From assembly GCA_948744995.1 (NCBI GenBank), contig CAPZCD010000029.1, forward strand, positions 1-14,362: DNA of 14,362 bases, read 5' to 3'. A program made the translations under genes and the position numbers. Shown piece after piece: positions 4,752 through 13,220 of this stretch (position 1 is the stretch's first letter; every line of letters starts with the position of its first letter). Source of the stretch: an uncultured Rickettsiales bacterium. GTDB lineage: Bacteria > Pseudomonadota > Alphaproteobacteria > Rickettsiales > UBA1997. The notes below the pieces were generated by a model that worked only from the letters and a program-made list of their open reading frames with translations, did not search any database and had not been told where the DNA came from.

Positions 4752-7700
4752 GTGAAAACTTTAAACCATTCTAATTATGTATTAAGAAGAGGCTTTTTGG
4801 ATAGAGTAGATGATAATTTTATTCCAGATTTGATATTTTTACAAAATGAATCCTTTGAATCATTTATATGTTTAGATAATAATGATGAGGAAAAAAGAAA
4901 GAAATCAAAGATACAGGAAATTTTTGAATCTTTTTTTCCAATGACTGATAGTAGTAAGAGCTTAATATTGGAATTTTTAAGATATAGGGTTGGTGATATA
5001 AAATACAGTGTTAAGGAATGTATAAATTCCGGTAGGACATATTCGGCACCTCTCTATGCAACTTTGAGGCTTTTGGTTTTGGAAAGAACTGAAGAGGAAA
5101 ATGTAAAAAAGGAGATTAAGGCAATAAAAGAGCAGGAGGTTTTCTTTTGTGATGTTCCGCTGATGACTAATACAGGAAGTTTCGTTATAAATGGTATAGA
5201 AAGGGTTGTTGTATCTCAAATGAGAAGGGCACCGGGTGTATTTTTTGATAGTGAAGATTCAAAACTATTCGCCGGTAAAAGCTACACGGCAAAGATAATT
5301 CCGGTAGCAGGGTCTTGGCTTGATTTTGAATTTGATGGAAGGGATCTGCTCTATTTTAGAATAGACAAAAAGAGAAAAATGCCTATAAGTTATCTTTTTA
5401 AGACATTGGGTATGTCGATTGGTGATGTTCTATCCTATTTTTATAAAAACTATAAGCTTGAATATGCAAACAATAAGTGGTCTATTGAATTTGACTATGA
5501 TAATTGTTTAGGAAAAAGTTTTGACCATGATGTAATAGATGCTACAACCAACGAAGTAGTTATACCACAAGGAAGAAAGATTACAAGAAGGCTTGTTAGT
5601 CAATTAAAGGAGAAGAAATTTTCTAGATATTTGATTAACGAGGAAGAAAATTCTTTATTTATTTTGACTAATGATTTAATTGATAACAATAGTGGAGAAG
5701 TACTTTTTCCAGCTGGATCTGAAATAAATCCTGAGAAACTTATAGGTTTTAAGGAGCTTGGTATAAAGGAACTAGAGATTGTTATGCCGGATACGTCAGA
5801 GCTCGGTCACTATATCTATAACAGTTTGCTAATTGAGAAGGATAAAAGTCTTGAGAGCGTATTGTTTGATATATATAGATCTGTAAAAGTATCTGAAGAA
5901 GCGGCAAATTTTGAAGCAGCTGAAAAATTTGTAAACGGCCTGTTCTTTTCTAACAGATACAATTTGTCGGATGTTGGTAGGATGAAGATGAATTATAGAC
6001 TTGGTATAGACACTGATTTGGAAACTATGCATCTTACCAAAGATGATATATTAGCTACCATTAAAATTCTTAATAAGTTAAAACATAATGATGAGAAAGC
6101 TGATGATATAGACAATCTAACTAACAGAAGGTTAAGATGTACCGGAGAACTTATGGAGGTTCAATTTAGAAGCGGTATGGCAAAGGTTGAGAGAACTATA
6201 ATAGAAAAAATGAATACATTGGAACCAGAAACTATAGTTCCTCAAAATTTAATAAATACTAAACCTTTATCTACAACTTTAGCTGATTTCTTTGCAACAT
6301 CACAGCTATCGCAATTTATGGATCAAACAAATCCTTTATCTGAGTTATGTCATAAGAGGAGAATAACAGCCTTAGGGCCTGGTGGCCTAACCAGAGAAAG
6401 AGCAGGGTTTGATGTACGTGACGTACACTATACGCACTATGGTAAGATATGTCCTGTAGAATCTCCTGAAGGAGCTAATATTGGTCTTATAAATAGTTTG
6501 TCTGTATTTGCTAGAACCAATAAATATGGTTTTATAGAAACACCTTATAGAGAAGTTAAAAATGGAATTTTGACTGATAATGTTATTTATCTGTCCGCTA
6601 TTGAAGAAGCTGGTAAAATATTCTGTCCTTACAATGTGGAATTTGATATGACCGGTAAAATATCTGGAGAAAGTGTTGTTTGCCGAAAAGATAGCGAAAT
6701 AATTAGTGTTACTCCGGAAATGATTGATTATATTGATGTTTCACCAAGGCAAATAATATCTGTAGCTGCAAGTTTAGTTCCATTTCTGGAAAACAATGAG
6801 TCCAGACGTGTATCTATGGGGGCAAACATGTTGAAGCAGGCGGTACCTTTGCTTAAAGTCGAATCTCCTTATGTTGGTACTGGTATGGAAAGGATTATTG
6901 CAACATTTTCAAACTGTGGTGTTGTGGTATCTGAGGTTGATGGTATAGTTAAATATGTTGATGCTAACAAGATAGTTATAGAAGAACTAAGAGGTGAGGA
7001 TCATATATCTAAAATGCATACTTATACTCTGGATAAGTATTTAAGAACAAATAATGATACCGTAATAAATCAATATCCGGTAGTTAAAGTAGGGCAAAAG
7101 GTTAGTCAGAACGAGATAATAGCTGATAACCAAAATATTGAAAATGGAGAACTAGCTCTAGGTAAAAATGTTTTGGTAGCATTCGCAACTTGGGATGGTT
7201 GTAACTACGAAGACTCTATACTTATTTCCGAAAGGTTGGTAAAGGAAGACGCTTTTACGTCCATTCATCTTGAGGAATTCGAAATAGAGGCTAAGGATAC
7301 TCGATTGGGACCGGAAGAAATTACCAGGGATATACCAAATGTTGGCGATGAGCTTTTGAAAAAGCTGGATGAAACTGGGGTAGTCTATATTGGAGCGCAT
7401 ATTAAAGCCGGGGATATACTTGTTGGAAAAACCACACCTAAAACGGGAACTCCACAAACCCCGGAAGAAAAACTACTAAAAGTTATATTTGGTGAAAAGG
7501 CTATGGATGTTAAGGATTCTTCCCTATATGTCCCACCTAGCGTTGTTTCCGGAACTGTTATAGATGTTAAAATCTATACTAGAAATGGTATAGATAAGGA
7601 TGAGAGAGTTAAATTTATTGATAATATGGCTATTGAGAGATTATCAGCAGATAAAGATAGGGAGGTTGCTCTACTAAGAAAAAGCTTTATAGATCAATTA

Positions 7701-8840
7701 AAGAGTCTTGTCCTGAATAAACCTATAGAAAAAAGTATAGATAAGATTAAAAAAGGTAGTATAGTTACGGATGACTTATTAGATCAATTATCCAATTCTT
7801 TATTGGCAAAGATAGTTGTTGCAGATGAAGAAATTAACAAGAAAATTGAAAATTTAGGTAAGGAATTCAAGGATTCTATAGCTAAGCTTGAGAAGGATTT
7901 TTCGGAAAGTGCAGTAAAAATTAAAGAGTGTGATGAATTACCACAGGGAACTCTGAAAAAGATAAAAGTTATAGTTGCTGCAAAACAGAAAATACAAGCG
8001 GGTGATAAAATGGCCGGTAGATACGGTAATAAAGGTGTTATTTCGAGGATAATTCCAGTAGAAGACATGCCTTATATGCAGGATGGAACTCCTATAGATA
8101 TAATATTGAGTCCTTTAAGTATTCCTACTCGTATGAATGTTGGACAATTGTTGGAAACTCATTTAGGTTTCGTTTCCTCCGAACTCGGAAAACAAATTTC
8201 GTCTATGCTGGGTAGCTTAAATAAGGACAGAGTTAAGAAAATAAGAGAAAAACTGCTAAGAATATACAAAATGCCTAGTGAAATAGAATATATTGAAAGT
8301 TTAGGCAATGAGGATTTGTTAGAGTTTGCAGAAAAACTCAAGAGAAATGTTCCATTCTCTACTGGTTCTTTCGAAAATATCTCTATAGAAAAGATAGAAG
8401 AATTAATGGAAGAAGCCGGTATAGACAAAAGCGGACAAGTTATGTTGGTGGATGGTAGAAGTGGCGAATATTTTGATAGACCTATAACCATAGGCTACAT
8501 GTATATGCTGAAGCTACATCATCTAGTTGATAATAAAATTCATGCTAGATCTACAGGCCCTTACAGCCTCATAACTCAACAACCTCTTGGTGGTAAATCT
8601 CACTTTGGCGGTCAAAGGTTTGGGGAAATGGAATGTTGGGCTCTACAAGCATATGGCGCGGCTTATACATTGCAGGAAATGTTAACGGTTAAATCCGATG
8701 ATATAGTTGGAAGACTTAAAATATACGAATCTATAGTTCAAGGTTCACAAAGTTTCTATTGTGGAGTACCGGAATCATTCAATGTTATGGTTAAGGAGGT
8801 TAGATCCTTAGGATTAAATCTTGAACTTATACGAAAATAA
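4752..8840 (+). CDS. rpoB: DNA-directed RNA polymerase subunit beta
   Basis: Beta forms one half of the RNA polymerase cleft and the rifampicin pocket. It has 1362 residues (E. coli 1342) and starts with GTG; AAGG (4741-4744) seven bases upstream fits and no ATG is available. Visible parts in order: beta1/lobe with [16 protein letters not shown] (about 138-153), the first lineage insertion (about 250-370), the rifampicin region SQLSQFMDQ...HKRR (515-541), fork loop with [19 protein letters not shown] with E820/D821, the second, lysine/glutamate-rich insertion (about 965-1070), K1086 and K1094 of the active site, and the C-terminal clamp part ending [11 protein letters not shown]. Residue numbers run 8 ahead of E. 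coli in the rifampicin region. Odd residues: T539 (E. coli S531), R685 (N677), S688 (L680), Y1091 (H1070). The sequence is otherwise intact and is not fused to rpoC. Confidence 0.98.
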   Translation: [1362 protein letters not shown]

Positions 8841-8847
8841 TTTATCA

Positions 8848-8872
8848 GACAGGATTTTATCCTGTCGTTTTT
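8848..8872 (+). terminator. Terminator-like hairpin between rpoB and rpoC
   Basis: GACAGGAT (8848-8855) pairs perfectly with ATCCTGTC (8859-8866) around three T residues, then GTTTTT (8867-8872) and ATT follow. This has every mark of a Rho-independent terminator. rpoC starts 23 bases later and no convincing promoter is visible in between. I therefore expect partial termination, or a structure that protects or separates the two messages, rather than a full stop. Confidence 0.65.
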
Positions 8873-8895
8873 ATTACTAAAAAAAAGAAAATAAT

Positions 8896-11800
8896 ATGGC
8901 GTTAGATGGAACTTCTTCTTTTGGATTGATGAATATAAGTAATCAGGTGTTGGATTCTACTGATTTTGATGCTTTGAAAATATCCATAGCCAGTCCGGAA
9001 AAAATAAGGTCTTGGTCCTATGGTGAGGTTACAAAACCTGAAACTGTTAACTATAGAACCTTTAAACCTGAAAAAGATGGTCTCTTTTGTGCTAAAATCT
9101 TTGGTCCGGTAAAGGATTACGAATGCTCATGTGGTAAATATAAAAGAATTAAATATAAGGGTATTGTCTGCGAAAAGTGTGGTGTTGAAGTTACAAGTTC
9201 TAAAGTAAGACGGGAAAGGATGGGACACATTGAGCTTGCTACTCCGGTATCTCATATCTGGTTTTTGAAATCTTTACCTTCAAGAATTAGTACTATACTT
9301 AATATAATGCCTAAGCATATTGAAAAGGTTATATATTTTGAGACATACATAGTAACAGATGCTAAGATGACTCCGTTGGAAAACGGGCAACTCCTTTCAG
9401 AAGAAGAATTTGAGAATTATAAAGCCGAATATGGTGATGATGCTTTTGAAGCTGGAACAGGAGCAGAAGCTATAAGAAAATTACTCGAAGAAATTAATCT
9501 TCCAAAACTTAAAGACAAATTAAGAAAGGAACTTGCTGAAACTAAATCGGAATTAAAGAAATCAAAAATAATAAAAAGACTTGGTTTAGTAGAATCTTTT
9601 ATAGAATCCGGCAATAGACCTGAATGGATGATTTTGACAGTTTTGCCGGTTATACCACCAGAAATTAGACCTTTAGTTCAACTGGATGGTGGGAATTTTG
9701 CTAGTGCCGATTTAAATGAACTTTATCGAAGAGTTATAAACAGAAATAATAGACTTAAAAAATTACTGGAACTAGATGCACCGGATATAATCATTAAAAA
9801 TGAGAAGAGGATGCTCCAGGAAGCAGTTGATTCTCTACTTGACAATAGTAAAAGTGCAAATCCGGTTAAAGCTCCAAATAAGAGACCATTTAAATCTTTG
9901 AGTGATATGCTAAAAGGTAAACAGGGTAGATTTAGACAAAATCTGCTTGGTAAGAGGGTTGACTATTCGGGACGTTCAGTTATCGTGGTTGGTCCAAATC
10001 TAAAATTAAACCAATGTGGTTTACCAAAAAAAATGGCTCTAGAGCTATTTAGACCTTTTATATATGCTAAACTTGAGCTATATGGTATGTCTAATGGTAT
10101 TAGGCACTCAAAAAAGTTGGTAGATAGCGAAAGACCAGAAGTTTGGGATATACTGGAAGAAGTTATACAAGAACATCCGGTTCTATTGAATAGAGCTCCA
10201 ACTTTACACAGACTAGGTATACAGGCATTTGAGCCACTGCTAATAGAAGGTAAAGCTATTCAGCTTCATCCATTGGTTTGTAAATCTTTTAATGCCGATT
10301 TTGATGGCGATCAGATGGCCGTTCATGTACCACTATCTATAGAAGCTCAAACGGAAGCTAAAGTTTTAATGATGTCAACGAATAATATTCTAAATCCTCA
10401 GGATGGTAAACCAAATATTATTCCTTCGCAGGATATGCTTTTAGGCTTGTATTATCTAACTCTTGATCCTATAGGTGAAAATGTTGAAAAACCTAATATA
10501 GCTATAGCTGGAGTAGATGAGCTCGAACATGCTCTATTTACAAAAAGAGTTAAAATGAACGATCCTATTACTTTCAGATATTCTATAAAAAATGACGATG
10601 GTACCGCCGATTATAAAAGAGTTATAACAACTCCCGGTCGTGTAAAAGTATTTGAATTACTGCCAGATATTTGTAAAGTTAAATATGGCTTTAATTTGGT
10701 AAATATGCCAATAGGTAAGAAGGAAATTTCAAAAATAATCAACATTGTTTTTGACGAAACAGATCAAACTGAAACTGGTAGGTTCTGTGATGATGTAATG
10801 CGACTTGGTTTCGAAAACTCCACCTTTTCCGGTGTATCTATCGGTAAAGATGATATGATTATTCCTACCGACAAAAGTAAATTAATAACCAAAGCCGAAA
10901 AGGAAATAAAGGCTATTGAGAATCAATATCAAGATGGTTTAATAACTTCGGGCGAGAGATATAACAAAATCATTGAAATTTGGGATAAATGTATAAACAG
11001 CGTTAAGAATATCGTTGTTAAAAATATATCCGTTGATAAGACAGCTGAAACCGCAAATTCTCTTTACCTATTTATGAATTCTGGGGCTAGAGGTAATGAA
11101 AATAACATGCAACAGATGTGTGGTATTCGTGGTCTTTTAGCAAAACCAAATGGTGAAATTATTGAGACTCCTGTTCTTTCAAACTTTAAGGAAGGTCTAT
11201 CAATACTTGAATACTTTTTATCTACACACTCCGGTAGAAAGTCAATGGTTGATACAGCTCTAAAGACATCCAATGCCGGTTACCTAACAAGAAGACTTGT
11301 TGATGTTGCACAAGATTGTATAGTTGTTGATGAAGATTGCGGTACCACAGAAGGCATCACTATGGAAGCTAAAATTGAAAATGGTATAGTCAAGGTTAGT
11401 TTAGCTTCAAAAATAGTTGGTAGAACAGCTTTAGTTGATGTGCTTGATTCTAAAGGTAAAGTTATCGTTAAAGGCGGTGATTTAATAGGTGATAAAGAAG
11501 CAACTGCTATTGAAAAAGCAGGGGTTAAACAGGTTAAAGTCAGATCCGTACTTAATTGTAAACACGAACACGGGGTTTGTGCTAAATGTTATGGTAGAGA
11601 TTTAACAACCAAAATGTTGGTTAGTGTCGGGGAGGCAGTAGGTGTTGTTGCAGCTCAAGCTATAGGTGAACCTGGTACACAATTAACTATGAACACAAGG
11701 CACTTAGGTGGCGCTACTATTGCCGGAACTGAATCAAATATCATTTCGCCTAGTGATGGTACACTAAAGATAAATAACCTCAAATCCGTGATAAATCGGG

Positions 11801-13011
11801 ATGGTGTTGAAATAGTAATGAATAAGGATACCGAATTTGTCATAACAAAAGATGGTAGGACTATAGCAAAATATAGCATTCCTTATGGTTCTAAAATATT
11901 CTTTAAGGATGGTGATAGCATTAATAAAGGTGATTCTCTTGCAGAATGGGATCCTTACAACTATTTAATTATAGCAACGAATGACGGTAAAGCCAAGTTT
12001 TCTGATGTAGTAGAAGGCATCTCTCTTAAGGAAAAAATTGATGAATCTACTGGAGTATCTTCAAAAGTTATAATAGACTGGAGAAGGTTCTATAATAAAC
12101 AATCTATTAAACCAAGTATAATTGTAGAAGGTGAGGGTAGTGACTTAAGTTATGAGCTATTTATAGGTACCATAATAAATGTTTCTAACGGACAGGATGT
12201 TAAGACGGGAGATATTTTAGCTAGAACACCAAAAGATTCCATTAAAAATAGGGATATTACTGGCGGTCTACCAAGGGTAGGCGAATTATTTGAAGCCAGA
12301 AAACCTAAAAATTATGCTGTTATGTCATCCATAGATGGAACAATTGTTTTTAGTGAAAGAGATTATAAAACCAAGCGTGTTATAACTATAGTTCCTGATA
12401 ATAAGGAGGAACAGGAGGTTAGCTATATAGTTCCTAAAGGTAAACATATCTTCGTTAAGGATGGTGATAAGGTTAAGAAGGGCGATGAAATCATAGATGG
12501 TGATAAAGTACCACATGATATTCTAAAAATTCTTGGTATTGAAGAATTTAATAGATATATGGTTGAGGAAATACAAAAAGTGTATGAAATGCAAGGTATA
12601 TCAATTAATGATAAACATATCGAGATAGTACTTAATATGATGCTTAAAAAGGTTGAAGTTACCGATCCTGGTGAAACTCGTTTGCTTGCGGGTGACATTT
12701 TTAGTAAAGCTGATTTTGAAGAGGTAAATAAAAAGGCAATGGAAGAAGGTTTAAAACCGGCTAAATGTGAAAATATTTTGTTGGGTATTACCAGAGCCTC
12801 ATTACAAAGCAACTCATTTATATCGGCTGCTTCCTTCCAGGAAACTGTTAAAGTTTTAACAGATGCTTCTATAAGAGGAAAAGTTGATAATTTGGAAGGA
12901 CTTAAGGAGAATATAATAGTTGGAAAACTTATCCCTGCCGGTACTGGTCTTATTATAAAGAGAATGAAAGAAGAGGCTAAAAGGGAAAGTATGAGTAACG
13001 TTGTAGAATAG
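8896..13011 (+). CDS. rpoC: DNA-directed RNA polymerase subunit beta'
   Basis: Beta' carries the catalytic magnesium site and the clamp of RNA polymerase. It has 1371 residues (E. coli 1407), the shortfall lying mainly at the C-terminal tail. Parts in order: N-terminal zinc site C77/C79/C92/C95; lid, zipper and rudder region with RGRFRQNLLGKRVDYSGRS-like sequence; catalytic NADFDGDQ with D468, D470, D472; F-loop SGARGNENNMQQM; bridge helix from about 770 to 805; second zinc site C815/C888/C895/C898; trigger loop beginning GTQLTMNTRHLGG (N933, R935, H936). A long insertion inside the trigger loop, as in other proteobacteria, follows, and the conserved C-terminal SFISAASFQET and GLIPAGTG-like segments close the protein. 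The trigger loop, bridge helix and F-loop each differ from the bacterial norm. The ribosome binding site is weak (AAAGAAAA). Confidence 0.98.
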   Translation: MALDGTSSFGLMNISNQVLDSTDFDALKISIASPEKIRSWSYGEVTKPETVNYRTFKPEKDGLFCAKIFGPVKDYECSCGKYKRIKYKGIVCEKCGVEVTSSKVRRERMGHIELATPVSHIWFLKSLPSRISTILNIMPKHIEKVIYFETYIVTDAKMTPLENGQLLSEEEFENYKAEYGDDAFEAGTGAEAIRKLLEEINLPKLKDKLRKELAETKSELKKSKIIKRLGLVESFIESGNRPEWMILTVLPVIPPEIRPLVQLDGGNFASADLNELYRRVINRNNRLKKLLELDAPDIIIKNEKRMLQEAVDSLLDNSKSANPVKAPNKRPFKSLSDMLKGKQGRFRQNLLGKRVDYSGRSVIVVGPNLKLNQCGLPKKMALELFRPFIYAKLELYGMSNGIRHSKKLVDSERPEVWDILEEVIQEHPVLLNRAPTLHRLGIQAFEPLLIEGKAIQLHPLVCKSFNADFDGDQMAVHVPLSIEAQTEAKVLMMSTNNILNPQDGKPNIIPSQDMLLGLYYLTLDPIGENVEKPNIAIAGVDELEHALFTKRVKMNDPITFRYSIKNDDGTADYKRVITTPGRVKVFELLPDICKVKYGFNLVNMPIGKKEISKIINIVFDETDQTETGRFCDDVMRLGFENSTFSGVSIGKDDMIIPTDKSKLITKAEKEIKAIENQYQDGLITSGERYNKIIEIWDKCINSVKNIVVKNISVDKTAETANSLYLFMNSGARGNENNMQQMCGIRGLLAKPNGEIIETPVLSNFKEGLSILEYFLSTHSGRKSMVDTALKTSNAGYLTRRLVDVAQDCIVVDEDCGTTEGITMEAKIENGIVKVSLASKIVGRTALVDVLDSKGKVIVKGGDLIGDKEATAIEKAGVKQVKVRSVLNCKHEHGVCAKCYGRDLTTKMLVSVGEAVGVVAAQAIGEPGTQLTMNTRHLGGATIAGTESNIISPSDGTLKINNLKSVINRDGVEIVMNKDTEFVITKDGRTIAKYSIPYGSKIFFKDGDSINKGDSLAEWDPYNYLIIATNDGKAKFSDVVEGISLKEKIDESTGVSSKVIIDWRRFYNKQSIKPSIIVEGEGSDLSYELFIGTIINVSNGQDVKTGDILARTPKDSIKNRDITGGLPRVGELFEARKPKNYAVMSSIDGTIVFSERDYKTKRVITIVPDNKEEQEVSYIVPKGKHIFVKDGDKVKKGDEIIDGDKVPHDILKILGIEEFNRYMVEEIQKVYEMQGISINDKHIEIVLNMMLKKVEVTDPGETRLLAGDIFSKADFEEVNKKAMEEGLKPAKCENILLGITRASLQSNSFISAASFQETVKVLTDASIRGKVDNLEGLKENIIVGKLIPAGTGLIIKRMKEEAKRESMSNVVE

Positions 13012-13024
13012 TTATTAACCTATT

Positions 13025-13063
13025 AACGCCATCCGATAGTGTGAGTGTTAGGTGGTGTTTTTT
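13025..13063 (+). terminator. Terminator after rpoC
   Basis: AACGCCATC (13025-13033) pairs with GGTGGTGTT (13051-13059) through nine pairs, two of them G-U. A 17-base loop lies between and six T residues (13058-13063) overlap the end of the stem. It begins 14 bases after the rpoC stop and ends the long ribosomal/RNA polymerase transcription unit. Confidence 0.75.
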
Positions 13064-13107
13064 GTTGGAGAAAGGCGAAATTATGTAAGTAATGAATCAT
13101 AAAGGTA

Positions 13108-13136
13108 TTGCACAATATTTTTTTTTATGATATATT
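13108..13136 (+). promoter_or_regulatory. Likely promoter of the MORN-repeat gene
   Basis: TTGCAC (13108-13113) and TATATT (13131-13136) are separated by 17 bases, the preferred spacing, with four and five of six consensus matches. The predicted start is near 13143, exactly where the leader hairpin begins. The preceding terminator implies that this gene needs its own promoter. Confidence 0.5.
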
Positions 13137-13142
13137 TAAAGA

Positions 13143-13214
13143 GTACCTTTTATAAACAGCTATAGTTTATGTATTGCAAAGGTACAAATTATTTTTTATT
13201 AATAATAAAAGGTG
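13143..13214 (+). promoter_or_regulatory. Structured 5' leader with two exclusive pairings
   Basis: In one fold GTACCTTT (13143-13150) pairs with AAAGGTAC (13178-13185), enclosing a second stem ATAAAC/GTTTAT (13152-13157, 13165-13170). In the other, ACCTTTTAT (13145-13153) pairs perfectly with ATAAAAGGT (13205-13213), which contains the ribosome binding site of the downstream gene. The two folds cannot coexist. This would allow on/off control of translation, for example by temperature or a ligand. No known riboswitch class is recognised, and short complementarity to AAAGG can arise by chance. A U-run (13192-13197) after the first fold could also make it a weak attenuator. Confidence 0.4.
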
Positions 13215-13220
13215 ATACCT

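Noticed and set aside
7784..8068. Open frames opposite rpoB and rpoC
   Set aside because: They lie antisense to strongly conserved coding sequence, have no recognisable product, and are shadows of its codon pattern.
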